Source of the DNA: Pomacea canaliculata
Taxonomy: Eukaryota > Mollusca > Gastropoda > Architaenioglossa > Ampullariidae
Direction of reading: 5' to 3'
Assembly: GCF_003073045.1 (NCBI RefSeq)
Contig: NC_037594.1
Coordinates: 22,884,927 to 22,948,926, forward strand
DNA: 64,000 nt
Shown piece by piece: positions 24,563 through 37,890 of the stretch. Below the pieces are notes generated by a model. The model made no database searches and was not told the origin of the DNA. It saw nothing but the letters and a program-made list of their open reading frames with translations. Each line of letters opens with the position of its first letter. Position 1 is the stretch's first letter. The position numbers were made by a program, and so were the translations under genes.

Positions 24563-27500
24563 ATGAGCAAGCTCCCGGCAATGGTGAGTTGGACAGTTTT
24601 TTCCCCCCCATTCCATATTTTTACGACTGTTTTAGACTGCCGCATTACCCAGGTGTACCGAAGTATAGCGACTTCCCAGGTTGAAAGTTCGCCGTTTGTG
24701 ACCTCTGCTGGGTTACTCGTGTACTTACTTAATATTAACATAACGGAGGTGAGATTTGATGCCTGACCACACGAACCTGTCTGTGAATGCATAAAGTACC
24801 TGCTCGCACTCAGAGAATGTGTGGACGTGTAGGGGAAATGCCAATGAAACTTAATGTAACCGCGCAGTAACATTAAAGAAAGCTAGAGATCCGGGTACAC
24901 ATTTTTATTGTTTATTTTTTAAAAAATATGTTTTCTTCTAGTCATAAATTATTTTGCATTTTTGGTGACAAGACCGTGCATAGAAGCCGTGGCAGTGAAA
25001 ACGTCTTGCAGTTTTTTTTTTAGTATAGTGTACCAGGTTAGAGGCGTTTCAGACTATTATCTGACAAGGGGTGGCTTACTATATCAGTGCACAACACTTG
25101 GCCAGAGCATTTTGTGCTGACAAAGGGGTTCGGTTTGTTTACCCTCCACCTTGATTTCACACTAAACTGACGAAATGGATCAAAACAACTGTCACTTAAA
25201 CGACAAAGCATGTGCTTAGTAACTGCTACTTCATTCGAGAAAATGTGTAAAATATCTATATACACACAGAAGGACGAACAATTCCTGGAGTTGACAGTCT
25301 TTACTGACTGCTAAAGTGTTCTAACCTGTTAGGATATTGTTAAGAAATGCTTTTGCAAGTAGAGGATATGCATGCGCCAAGTAGAGTGGAACACATGCAC
25401 CAAGTAGAGGATACACAACTACTAAGAGGGTACATTTTCAGGCCAAATTTAAATGAGGACTGAAGTAGAGTTGTAGATAAAAGGCGAGATTCACTGTTCT
25501 TTTCGCGATTACCTGGCTGGGTAAATAGATAAACACACTTAAAAAAAATGAGGTGTGCTGCTTATCTAGTGTGCCTGACCTTGTTACATGACATGGTTAC
25601 TTTTAACAGCACTCATTCATGCTGTTACATATCAACTAGTGTCATTGAATTACTTTTTTTTAATAATTAAAAAGTCTCGTTCTGTTCTGCAGCATTTTTT
25701 TTGCTCTCACTAACTCTAAGTTGTAATAATGAAAGCATCTACGATGCGCATCAATTGTCACTTGTACCCGAAAATGCCTTGTGGGCAATCGCTGGAGAGA
25801 TAAAGGCTATACGGGAGTAAACCTCTGCAGAAAAAAAAATAATGATAGCACGGCATCCGCGGGCGAAGGTTTGCCGAAATGAAAGACCAGATCGACACAA
25901 GGACTGTGGTTTACTTCGAGAGAAAGAGGGCGCTATCTATAGTGTACAAGCCCAAAGACAGGACTACAGATATTCTCTGTAAAAGAAACAACTTGCCGGG
26001 TCGGTAGAGGTCAACAAAGACCACGCAACCTACCGTCAGACTCCAGTAGAGGGATAGAAAGAAAACATGCGCTACTAGAACCAACCATTTATAAAAGTTG
26101 ATAAAAATGTCTGAGAAAGAACATCTTACAAAGGGGAAGGAGTGGACTGGTTTGAATGACCTTCTCATTATTATCTAAGACAGGGGTGAGTGGCTGGCCT
26201 CTTAGCTGCCGCGAATATCCGTGTTCTCCCACCGACGACCGGTTTTAGTCATAAAACGAATGAATTAATGAACGACGCAAAATCTTGTTTACTTCAAAAC
26301 CGTTTAAACGAGTAAACAAGCGCAAGTATCCAAGCAAAGTTTATACCCACCCACAGACAGATATTTGTTTGGTTATTTATTGTATTTTTTGCAGGATTGC
26401 TGCTGCGTCGCTGGGCTGCTTCTTGCTGTAGTGTTAATTTACCAGCTGGTGACGTGGCTGAGGTCACGCATGCGTGTCAGCAACTACGACAAGAAGCACG
26501 TGCTTGTGACAGGTTGTGACACAGGCTTCGGTTGTCTCCTCGTTAAGCGCCTCGACGGTTTGTATACCATTTGTCTCCTCAAAACATTTTCAGTGAGAAT
26601 GCCCGACGGCATGTTTACTGTTCTCTGACTCTTGCGGAGAGGTGTACAACACCTCGCTAGGTGCTGGCTCCATAGCGAGCAATCAGCTGAAATACTAGCA
26701 GTCAGCTAAGTACGGCAGCGGTCATCTAAAATGCAAGTCGTATTCCACTTACCATCGAACCTGGGCTAGGAGCGCCTAGTATTCTTCCTAGGTAATGATG
26801 ATAATAAATGAAAGATTTGTATAGCGCATACTCACACCCGTAAGGAGAACAACGAGACATGGAGAACATGGACATCATACAAGAGACCGAAGAATAAACA
26901 ACATTACCGATGACGAATAAAAGACAAATATAGAAAACGCAAAGAGGAAATAAGTAACCCCCACCCACCAAAAAAAAAAAAAAAAAAAAACCAACTTAAA
27001 ATGTGATTCTGCAGAGGAAGATAAGTAGGAAACTAGTAATAAGCGAAATAGGGGGTGGCGACAGTGGGGTGAAAAATAACTAGCATTGTGTGGGCTGTGT
27101 TAGGGGAAATACTCAAGTAGGAGGTATATTTTATTATAATAATAATATGCAAAATTTTTAAAGCGCATACATACATACACTCCTAGGAAGTATGCTTTTT
27201 ACAAGAACGAAACATGGACAACATACGAGGGACAGGAAAAAAAAACAAACCCAACAACATATAAACTATAAAAAAATAAACAACCGTACGAAAAATAAAA
27301 TGAAATACAGAAAACACAAAGAGGAACCAGATAACAAGAACAAGATCTGAGAGTAACATGGTATTGCAAAAGGAAGGGTGTGAAAAAGGACTAGCATTAT
27401 GGGAAAGGATGTTAGGAGCAAGGAGTTGCAGTAATGTCTGCAAAGTAATGAGGAAAGGTATCGAAGGGAGATAAGCATGGACCGGAGTTCTCGTCTAAAC

Positions 27501-30121
27501 TGTTACCTCCCTTTAATTAGCCACACCGTGAAAAAATGCTTACATTGCTTTTTCTGCATCATCATCATCCATCGTCCATAATCATCCATCAATCATCATC
27601 AATCCATCATCATCATTGTCATCATCCATAAAATAAAAATCAGCACCTCATGTATTTATCCTGTTGCTCGCAGTGTTAGGGTTCCGAGTGTTTGCCGCCT
27701 GTCTGACGTCACAAGGGGCGGAGAAACTGCAGGCAGCGAGCTCTTCTCGCGTCACCACGCTGGTGCTTGACGTCACAGACGAGAAGAGTATCAGCGCCGC
27801 CAGAGACTTTGTGGCCGCCAGACTGCCGGAGGGTCAAGGTCAGGGTCAGATATCACTCCGGAAAGCAGTTTGTCCCCGTGACGTGCTCATCTGGGTGATG
27901 ATTACGTAATATGTTTTTTTGTTTCTTAAATTGCTCACCTCTTGCGCTGCTTCAATTTGAAAAGTGCGAAGGTAGGAGTTTTGTTCCATAGTGGTTTTTC
28001 AAACAGTGGTAAGATTCCTTTAAGTTTTATTACAGTAAACCTGCAGGATCTGTCCCGTAGATTTATATCTTAAAACAAACACGCACGCACGCTCACACAT
28101 ATATAAACATAAACAAAGTTGATTACATAAAACAAATTAAACAACCAGATGTACCTGAAGTAAAAATAAATAAATGTGGTTTCTCATGGTGACATTCTCG
28201 CTGTCGGAAGGTCTGTGGGGTGTTGTAAACAATGCGGGCATCAGTGGTCCTGTCGCTCCCAGCGAGTGGGTGTCACGTGATGGGTATCAGGCATGTCTGG
28301 CGGTCAACCTCTTCGGCCTGATTGACGTCACTCGGACCTTCCTTCCGCTCGTGCGTCGCGCGCGAGGACGTGTTGTGAACACCGCGAGTACTTTGGGAAG
28401 AATCGCCATTGCGCCTTCTCCTTACTGCGTGTCTAAATATGGCGTGGAGGCTTTCTCCGACTGTCTTCGGTACGTCTGTGTTCTCAGATACTCTGACTGG
28501 CGGCAGAGAGAGAGAGAGATTTAGAAATATTGATGCTGATAAGCAGTTCCCATATTTGTTATGTGAAACAGACTTAAGAAAGTTTTTCAAACCCTTATGA
28601 CCTTGAGATACTGAACCTTTATATAAATCTTTAAAACGCATTTCCATATGTGGTCTTTAAAATGTACACCTAACAAATATATCTGATCTTAGATATGCTC
28701 AGAACAACGATAGCTGTCATGTTTTAACCGATTATTTTGACAGGAGGGAGGTGTACAGACAGGGTGTACAAGTTTGCATTATAGAACCTGGATACTTCAG
28801 AACAGACATCCTTGGACAAGAGAGACTTTTAAAATCTTTTAAGAAATCCTACGATGCCACACCCGTTGACATCAGACGGCATTACCCAGAATTTACATTG
28901 GAAGCATGTGAGTTCGGGATGTTTGTTCTTTTTTTTCCCCTTTTCTCTGATGTCGAACAATTTATCAGGCAGTTTTTTTTAGTACCCTGCTAAAAGAGTT
29001 TTTTGATGATGGAGTTTAAATATTAAGGAGATAAATAAAATAAAAGCTGTCGTAAGAATAAAATGCATTAAAAAATAAGTATATATGCGATATAGAAATA
29101 ATGGATTTTCGTCTTCATTAACCGCTTTTGAATGTATTAAACGGTCTGCTTATTCGTGAACGCGAAATAAATAAGAACCGGCTAAGGGCAAAGCTCACGC
29201 AACCGACTGTGCTAGTACATACATCCACCATATAACCCGCCATTCTTGCCATTAATCGTAGTCGACAGAAGATGGCGGTAGAGGCAGAGCTTCTCGACAA
29301 GAGACTAACAGTGGGGTAAGAAGATGCTCGTCTGTGAAGGTGGTGGAGAAACTCCATGCTGACAGTGAAATACGTTCGCACTGGCGCATTACGAAAAAAG
29401 TGCATGAGTGCAGCCATGCATAGTCGGTGGTGACATTACAACATATGATGCTTTCAGATTAAACGGCAAAGCAACACTCAAACAACAAAACTCATTGAAA
29501 ATGACTCACACCGATAACACAATCACAAGAAATTATGTAATATTGAGAATAGGATAAACTTTAAAATCATATTAATCACATTCAAGATTTGCAAGTTAGT
29601 TTCCCTGCTCCCAAAAACCCTACCCACAGTCTTCTTTTTTTTTCTTTCTTTAGATCAAAGGGCTAGATGTCTCTAACTTTTGCTTATTTTGTTACCCTCG
29701 TAAAAAAAGATTTGTCATTTTTACTTCTCTCCCTCTCTACATTTTTATACTTTCTGAAGAATTGTATCTCAAGCATTCTGCCAGGAATGAAAAGATATTC
29801 TTTCCTCTCGCAATCTGTCCCCTTGGTTCCTACGCCACTGGCTAATAAAGAAACACAAAAAAATAACCCATTCTCTGCATAAGTGTCTCACTTTCCCCTT
29901 ATTTTTCAGTTCAAAAGATGGCCACCAATGTTTGGTCTCGCATTTCGCCGAAGCTGCACCTGGTGGTGGACGCCTACGTCTTGGCTCTGACGTCACGGTT
30001 CCCGCCGACAAGGCAGTTGGTGGGCAGTGACGTGCGTCTGTTCTACCGCCTGCTGTGGAACTTGCCTACGCCCCTCACCGACTGGATTCTCATCAAATTA
30101 TTAGAGTCAGCTGCACACTAA
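24563..30121 (+). CDS. Short-chain dehydrogenase, retinol dehydrogenase/17-beta-HSD6-like, copy 1
   Basis: NAD(P)-dependent oxidoreductase of the membrane-bound retinoid/steroid SDR group (RDH16, HSD17B6, DHRS9 type); the substrate cannot be told from sequence. Exons: 24563-24583 (MSKLPAM; the last ATG abuts the donor GTGAGT), 26395-26557, 27674-27838, 28211-28469, 28744-28907 and 29910-30121. All phases fit, giving 321 residues from the second ATG or 327 from the first. An N-terminal membrane segment (VAGLLLAVVLIYQLVTWL) is followed by the cofactor motif TGCDTGFG, the NNAG motif, the active-site YCVSK, and a C-terminal hydrophobic tail typical of this group. Oddity: the position 13 residues before the active-site Tyr, normally the catalytic Ser, is Ala (NTASTLG), with Ser at the next position. 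A candidate polyadenylation signal is at 30727-30732. It is the first of a tandem array. Confidence 0.9.
26795..27330. repeat. Two diverged copies of a dispersed repeat in SDR copy 1 intron 2
   Basis: About 26795-26990 and 27125-27330 share the same order of landmarks: a TAATAATGATAATA-like start, a tagcgcatac block, a gaaacatggacaacata-type block, and acgcaaagaggaa near the end. The first copy ends in an A-run (26969-26990). This looks like a SINE or LINE 3' end inserted twice, or once and then duplicated. The family was not identified. Confidence 0.5.
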
Positions 30122-31281
30122 TAGCAAAGACCTAGTCTACTTTGATACTTCATAGTAAAATATTTGTCAGATAGACACTCTGTTTGGTCTCCATGTAAAT
30201 GTTGCATACTTGACAAAAAACTTTGCAAATTCAAACTCCAGTTTATCACCTTGAACTAGTCTGTCTTCCGCAGTAAAGTGTGTTTTATTGTTTTGATGTG
30301 ACATGACATTTTATTATTGCTTTTATGTCTGAAGGACGTCACTCGGAGCTTTTAACTGTTTGTGCATCGCTCGCATGGACATGTTGTGAACATTGAGAAC
30401 TGTCACTGACCCCTCTCCTATGTGTCACGTGTTGTTTGATTGTCCTGCCTATGACAATGATGCATCTAAAATTGATGTTTTAAAGTTTACAATACCTTAT
30501 GAACAGAGCTCTCATTGAATGACACGAATTTTCATAGATAACTCCGAAACAACCATCAAGCAAATCTCTAGATATCTGTATCAAGTATTTCAAAACAGAA
30601 ATGAATGAATACTTTGTCGGAAAGATAAAGAAATGTTAGTATGCATAGATAATACTATTGTAAATATTGCTGATTCTGTTTTATTTCATTTAATTTCTCC
30701 ATTGAAACAAACAAAAGGATTTGCTCAATAAACAATTCGTTCGTTCTTCTATATGTCTAAATGCTTACTACCATTGTCTTTGCTACGACTGTAGTCTCTC
30801 TTGCACGCGCGCACAGATATGTCCTGATGAATGCACATAATTTTGTATAATGTAATACTGATAAGTTCTTTTTGACCCGTTGGGTGATATCTAATTTGTG
30901 ACTTTATATGGCATTTAAAGACAATACTTAGAGATCACACACACACACCGGGCGCATAGTCGTTGGCCTGCGTCCCTTCTGTAGTACTAGCAAATATGAT
31001 CGTACATACACTAGTGGCTTATGTCTACCAGAAAGAATATTTATTGTCTACATCCACCCAGCAGCAAACCAATAGAATCCTTCTGATGCTTTGAGTGAGT
31101 GATTGATATGTTATATTACTGAAAGCACTGGTTATACTGACTGGGTCCTTCAATCAGTGCCCTCTTAACTCTGCACTCTCTACATTTCACGTGTGTGGCG
31201 CGTCCCACAAACAAGGACGACACCCTGGTGGGATTATTCCATGCGAATCTTAATGATGCCTACTGTTTAAATTGCTTAACC
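30122..31281. other. SDR copy 1 3' UTR and intergenic DNA
   Basis: Contains the candidate AATAAA at 30727. Near 30330-30420 there is a decayed stretch resembling SDR exon 4 (gacgtcactcggagctttta..., then cgtgttgtgaacatt-like), so a small degraded exon fragment may lie here. Nothing else was recognised. Confidence 0.4.
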
Positions 31282-31729
31282 CAGGGATGCCCAACCTACG
31301 GCCCGCGGGCCATATCCGGCCCGCGACGCGGTGCTATCCGGCCCGCGAAACTTCTGCCCACAATGCAGGAAATCGGCATGTTAGTAATAAAAAAAGACAT
31401 AAAAAACGAAAAAAAAAAAAAGGGAAGAATAAGTATTTATCCCCACGTAGGGGCGTCTCTCAATCTTTTTTTCGACGAACATTTCGATTCAGTGCTCCGA
31501 CTTGCTGTCTCTACGATGCAGCCGGACATTCAGAAGACGGTTTCGGGTGAACAACTTCAAATATCCCACTAATTACTACATAATTAATGGCAAGTACAAC
31601 TTGTTTCTAATAAAAATGGTACCTGCTCTATTTTTTTTTCTTTTTTTGTATTTTTGCGGTGAAACGGCCCGTGACACGCATGTCGGAAATGTATATGGCC
31701 CGCAGGCCGAAAAAGGTTGGGCATCACTG
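31282..31729 (+). mobile_element. hAT-type MITE (GGCCCGC-rich ends), 448 bp
   Basis: Starts CAGGGATGCCCAACCTACGG and ends with an inverted CAGTGATGCCCAACCTTTTT. It is flanked by a perfect 8-bp duplication GCTTAACC (31274-31281, 31730-31737). Short ggcccgc motifs repeat near both ends. No transposase. A second copy lies at 62533-63024. Confidence 0.93.
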
Positions 31730-33149
31730 GCTTAACCCCTCTGGGGCAGTCTGCTCTTCGTTTAGTCATCATGCTGTATCTATTCTCCATTAATTAAACA
31801 ACAGATATCACAAGAAAGCTTTCGACAATCGTCTGCCAAGGTGTACAAAAGACATCGAGGTGATGCATGGAGTGCACTGACCGTACAGACTCACTGGTGC
31901 GTGTGGCACACACCCACACTACAGTCCCTGGCTTGTGGTGAGGACCTGCTGGATGAACGTGCAGACACTGTCTTGGTTCTTGTGTTGCTCGCAGAGTAAA
32001 GTCGAGGCTGAAATAGCAAACTCCTGGCAATGGTAAGTTAGACAAACACCTCTATGCCCATATTTCTTCAACAGCTTTTCACTTGTCGCAGTACTTTGTG
32101 CTTTATTTCCAACGATTTTCGCTGAGCTCTCGTGTTCTATTTTAACTATCATCCTTCATCTCACGAGTTGGTTCGCAACACTCGTCTACAGTTCTTTTCG
32201 CAATAACTAAGCTGAGCGAGTACTTAATCATTCATTTTTAATATTAGAGTGCTGTACATATATATAAATTCAATTAAAGTAAAATGACTTTAGTTAGCTC
32301 CAAAAAAATCTACTAAATCTACTAAACTATTCAAACTCAGAAGAGTGTACATATTTATTCGTAGGCACTAAAAAGACATTTTAACAAACATAATTGAAGT
32401 AGTAGGAATTATAATTGTTAAGCTCAACGCGAATAGGAGGAATAAGAATGAAGATTAATTTTAGTGTCTAGGTAGCAAGCATTTAATTACTTGCTTATCT
32501 GCATTTATTCTTCATATATTTACCATCGTTTGTTCGCTAGATATTCTGTGCATTTCTTTTTAGCATGCTCATCGTGTTTTTAAATAAGTTTTGTTTTAAA
32601 TACCCCCTAAGGGTTATGAATAAAAATTATTTACCTTGACCCTGTCACTGCTCTATAGCCATGAGTACTAAATTGAATCACTAATAAAAAATACGAATTA
32701 AAAAGATGAATATGATATTAGACAAGAATAATCAGCAACCAAAATGGTTAATTCAACTATACATCAAAACACATAACAGTAATCCCCCATATCTCCAGTA
32801 TAAATTCTTTGATTAATAGTTCACGTGACAATTCTGCCTTCGAAGCTTCCGCCGCCAGAAACACTTTACACAGTCTTTCGCTGTTGTCGCTCCTTTTGAA
32901 CTTACATTCACGTCGAACACAGGAAGAATAAAAGAAAAAAAAAAACATGGACAGGAAAATGCATTATTTAAAAATATGACAATCATTTAGAGACGATGTA
33001 TTAATATTTCATCTAAAACTTACATAAAAAAATTAAACAAATTAAAACCGAGGGAGACACGAAAAAATATACATCTTTTATCAGTCTGGTCAGGACATCA
33101 ATATGATGCTGAGAAAACGGTCATGTATTTCTTCCGTCACAGACAAGGT

Positions 33150-33395
33150 AAGGGTAAAGGTTATCCTCTAACCTTTTCAGGTTAGAGACCTCACTTTTCT
33201 CGGGGCGAGCTTTAATTCAGGGCGTTGCCCATCTCTTCCTCGCTGCCTTATCTTCTCCAACCCTCTGTGGAGTCAGGTACCCGTTCCCGCCAGCGGGCTC
33301 GACTGGAAGAAGTTTTCTGCGTTAATCGGGTATTGAACCAGCGCGCTGTCAGTTTGAAAACCAGCGCTCCAACCACTCTACTAATCGCTTCCTAG
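33150..33395 (-). mobile_element. tRNA-derived SINE in SDR copy 2 intron 1
   Basis: Read on the minus strand it begins near 33393 with tagtagagtggttggagcgc (A-box region) and has ggttcaataccc (B box) at 33328-33339. A body follows containing cgctggcgggaacgggtacc. It differs in sequence from the SINE at 24000. The downstream boundary is approximate. Confidence 0.65.
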
Positions 33396-34231
33396 CTATG
33401 TCAAGTTCCCCAATCTCAGTTTGTTGGTCATTTAGAAATGTGACAATTACTCGTAAAGTGCAGATCTTCAGATTCCATTTATTTATGCGTTTATTTATTG
33501 TTTTTGCAGGATTGCTCTTTCGTCGCAGGTCTGTTTTTTTCTCTAGTGTTGATTTACCAGGTTGTGACGTGGCTGAGGTCACGCATGCGTGTAGGCGACT
33601 ACGACAAGAAGCACGTGCTTGTGACAGGTTGCGACACGGGCTTCGGCTGTCTCCTCGTTAAACGCCTCGACGGTTTGTACATCATTTCTTCGACTCCTTA
33701 ACACTGTCAGTAAGAATGGCTGACTGTCTGTATACCATTCATTGACTCTTGTCGCGAGGTGTACAACACGCTGGTAGGTGCCAGTTGGAAGCCTAGCAAT
33801 CAGCTGAAATACTAGCAATCAGCTGAAATACTAGCAGTCAGCTAAAAACACAGCAGTGATCTCCAAAGCGCTTTGTATTTTACTCCTTGACTCGTGATCA
33901 ACCCTGCTTTAGAAGCTCCTAGCCCTCTTAGTGAAAAGCGAATAAGAAAACGTTATTCGTTGGTCTTTGTAAAATATTTTCAGGTATACACAATCGAAAC
34001 AAATTAATCACTGCCTGTTAATCGCTGCCAGGTGTGTTCTGAACCAAGGCTAAAATTTGCTCGCAGTGTTAGGGTTCCGAGTGTTTGCCGCCTGTCTGAC
34101 GTCACAAGGGGCGGAGAAACTGCAGGCAGCGAGTTCTTCTCGCGTCACCACGTTGGTGCTTGACGTCACAGACGAGAAGAGTATCAGCGCCGCCAGAGAC
34201 TTTGTGGCAGCCAGTCTGCCGGAGGGTCAAG

Positions 34232-35290
34232 GTCAGGGTCAGACGTCAGCTAATAATGCAATCGTTTATTCACTCTGAGGTGTTAGGATAATATTTTCTT
34301 GTGATGTGTGTGTATGCGCGCGCGCAAGCGTATTGTGTTTAGTCCTCTAACCACTATATCTAGATATTTTGAACGCCCTTTATTTTCATATATCTAGTAT
34401 TTCTTTCGTACTATTTAACAGGTTTTCTTGAAGTAAAAAGAAAATAATATTTTGGTTTGTACCTGTAATGGAATTATCTTAAAAAGTGATAGAAAAGTCA
34501 TCATAACTAAATCTGTGTCATTTCAATTATTATCACCACATCATCCCGTTCTTTTCTTTTTTTTTTTGAAAGGAAAATAGCCTAGAAACTATATGATCAG
34601 AATTTCATAGACCAGCTTTTACTTTATTTTTTCATGTACATTGAAGTCAGCACATGTTGGCCCTACAAATGATTAATACATCATAAAACCGTGAATCATC
34701 ACAAAACCAGGAACAATACATTGTTATTGTATCAATCTATCTTTGAGAAAAAAAACACAAAACCCAATAATCTTGGATAAGAGGGTTCGAAAGAAGCTTC
34801 AACATAAAGGATCTCACTAATTGGATTTATTAACTAATTCATCAAAAGTTAAAAATGGTTTATCAACACAGAGTACGATAACCAACAACAAAAGAATGCT
34901 CCTGATTTAGTTACTATCCTTAATTTCCCACCTAGGTGAACAGTTAGGCAGAAGTGACGACTGACGATCAATAGCACAGGCTACTTGAAAGTATATTATA
35001 TTATTAAAAACATAATGTTTAAACATCAAATTTGAATTTTGTGAAACAGAAAAAATTTTCATCATCATATATTTTTGTGAGGATCACACAAAACCTGCAC
35101 GTCACTCATCGCACTGTCACTGAAAAGGTGTGCAAAGAAAGTCTTACTAATGTAGAAGAAATTCTTGTTTCTAACGACACACATGAGGCGTTTTCATTGC
35201 ACAAAACGCAGAGGGCAAGGAACAGTAACAATATAATCATTAATGAACACTGCACGTGCTTTCTAATGGTGACGTTTGCGCTGTTGGAAG
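34232..35290. other. SDR copy 2 intron 3
   Basis: AT-rich intronic DNA related by eye to intron 3 of copy 3 (42824-43838): the same blocks such as tgtatcaatctatctttgaga and ttattaactaa.tcatcaa recur. No element ends were seen. Confidence 0.4.
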
Positions 35291-36784
35291 GTCTGTGGGG
35301 TGTTGTGAACAATGCGCGGCATCGTCGGTCCTGTCGCTTCCCAGCGAGTGGGTGTTCACGTGATGGTATCAGACATGTCTGGCGGTCAACCTGTTGGGCC
35401 TGATTGACGTCACTCGGACTTTCCTTCCGCTCGTGCGTCGCGTGCGAGGACGTGTTGTAAACATGGAAGCATCCATGGGAAGAATCGCCATTGCCCCCAT
35501 GCTTACTGCGTGTCTAAATACCGGCGTGGAGGCTTTCTCCGACTGTCTTCGGTACGGCTGTACTCTCAGCTAGATAGGAAGAGAGGGAGAGTGAGGGAGA
35601 AAGAAAGACGTGACAATAAGTGTGATGCTGAATGAGCAGTTTTGTTTTGGAATAGATTTAAGTAAATTCTTTAAGCCTCTTTCTCCTCTCTTACATATAA
35701 TATAATACTGAACCATGATTTCAGACCCCAACAAATTGATCTTTAAATATCGCTAACAAAGCATCTGTGATCGTAGAGATGCTTAGAACCGCGATAGCTG
35801 TCATGTTTTTAACCTATTATTTTGGCAGGAGAGAGGTGTTACAAACATGGTGTATCAGGTGGCATCATAGAACTGGACCCTTTAAAACAGATGCATTGGC
35901 CAGGAGGATATCAAAAAGTCATTTACAAAATTCTACGAGGCTACACCCGCTGATATCAGACAGCACTACCCACACTTTACGGTGGAAACATGTGAGTTCA
36001 GTATGCGTTTTTGCGCTGTTAGCTTTATCTTATATCGAATGATTGATGAAGCCGTTTATAGTAACCTACTGAAGGTTTGAATAAACTTGGTTACATTTGA
36101 TCATAGAGTTTAATATTAATAGTCTCATTCAAACAAAAATACAACATAACAAAATATAAAAATAACATGCATTAACTCAGATAATATATATGTGTGTTAA
36201 AGAAGGACTTGTTTGCTGTCTGCATTATTATACGCTTTTGAATGTATCGAACAGCTAAGTTGCTGATTGGATTTTTTAAAAATACTCATAATAGATAAGA
36301 TTGGAAGTTGTCAATGGCTAGACCAATGAAAGATTACTCGACTGGCTCGTACAAACATCCACCCGTGTAACCGTTATTTCTTGCCATTGATTGTATTCCA
36401 CAGAAGATGGCGGGAGAAGTTCTGTGCTGAGCTAGTCGACAAGAGCCTGATGTTGATTACACAGTAAAAAAGTTACTATGTCCTCTGCCCTGATTGCCTT
36501 CCTTCTCCTATTTACAATTTTTCTTTAGGTCACAAAGCGGCCGCTTTCACCTGGTCCCCTCAGTTCGCCGAAGCTGCACCTGGTGGGACGCCTACGTCTT
36601 GGCTCTGACGTCAGCGGTTCCGCCGACAAGGCAGCTGGTGGGCAGTGACGTGCGTCTGTTTCTATACCGCCTGTTGTGGACCTTGCCTACGCCCATCAGG
36701 ACTGGATTCTCGTCCAGTTATATAAGCGAATATGCCACATTTAACGACTATCATGAGGTAGCCTGCTTTCACTTCGAAACGTAG

Positions 36785-37890
36785 AATGAGAAATACGTAC
36801 AAACATGCCCCAATAGGGGAGTAGTTTCATATTCAAAGAAGTAAAAAAAATCGAAGTGTCCAGCGTTTTTGAAAATGCGTCATGTCCAACGTTTCTATAT
36901 TCTTGTTAATTAAAGTTGTGTTTATGTCGTCTCTAGTAAATTGTAGACCCCAATTGTGTGAACACTATCATGATGCTATTGTTCAGTGTGCACATATTAT
37001 CTTTGAAGTGTTTATTGTGTATGCTCATTATTTTCTTCATGAACACTGGTAAAACAATGAGAAGAATTGTCAGCGCTGGTTCATAACAGAATATCAGTGG
37101 TAAAAGAAAAGGTGTTTAGACAAATCTAACATTTATTTTTCTGTTTACTGTAACATAAGTTTTTTTTTTATTAAACTGAATCGCGTCGGCCATTAGTAAC
37201 GTTGTATGCTCAAATCGGTCTAATGTGAAGTGTAATTAATTTAAAATCGGAACATTTTCATGATGTAATTTCTACGTGTGTGAGTGTGCGTGTGTGCGCG
37301 CTCGGCGCGTAAATGTGGAGTGAGTGAGAGAGAGTTGGAAAAGGAAGCTAGGAAACAACTGTTCACACATCACTTTGAGTGTGTATAATACCTAACGCAA
37401 ACAAAGAAAAACAGTTACGAAATAAAAAATACGTGGAGGATAGATTTTTAAAAATCAGTAACAGTGGGACAAAAGAGCGCGAGAAAGGGTGTAAAAAGTA
37501 AGAAGTTCATTATAAAGAAAGAAACCACGACCCAAAATTCTTAGAGAATATATGGCAACTAGCAATATTTTCTTTGACTCGCAATACAGGAAAAAATGAC
37601 AGCCTATGTAAAAGGACTAAATGAGCATTAGCGAGCGAGACGAGACGCAAAACAAATTTATAAGCATATCGTGAACTCAATACAAACAAGCGTGGACGAC
37701 GCTCGACATGCGTATGGCGATCAGAAGCTGCTGATAGGTAATAAAATGTCCTTACATGAGACTCTGGATGTTGCCTCATAGAAAACAGACCGTAAAGCGG
37801 ATTTTTAATGTTTGGCCTTATGCGCATGCGCAGATCATAAGATGTCAGGAGCTAACCGACTGTCGCGTCATTCGGGAGCAACAGTATCAG
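36785..37890. other. Intergenic DNA between SDR copies 2 and 3
   Basis: No gene seen. From about 37605 onward (gtaaaaggactaaatgagca) it is homologous to 54400-54478 and then to 59035 onward, so this marks the left edge of the tandem duplication that gave copies 3 and 4. Confidence 0.5.

Larger units (their letters stand above)
32030..36730 (+). pseudogene. SDR copy 2, disabled duplicate of the retinol-dehydrogenase-like gene
   Basis: Same exon plan as copy 1: ATG at 32030-32032 directly before GTAAGT, then 33510-33672, 34067-34231, about 35291-35551, 35829-35991 and 36529 to about 36730. Exons 2 and 3 are open and nearly identical to copy 1 (membrane segment, TGCDTGFG, VLDVTDEKSISAARDFVA). 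Exon 4 is disrupted by several one-base insertions and deletions (261 rather than 259 bases) starting at NNA, so the active-site Tyr/Lys block is out of frame. Exon 5 is 163 rather than 164 bases, and exon 6 has further indels. Because introns and splice sites remain, it arose by DNA duplication, not retroposition. Confidence 0.88.

Noticed and set aside
33325-33392. Possible tRNA gene (A and B boxes)
   Set aside because: The acceptor and anticodon arms do not pair, and a non-tRNA body follows, so it is a SINE head.
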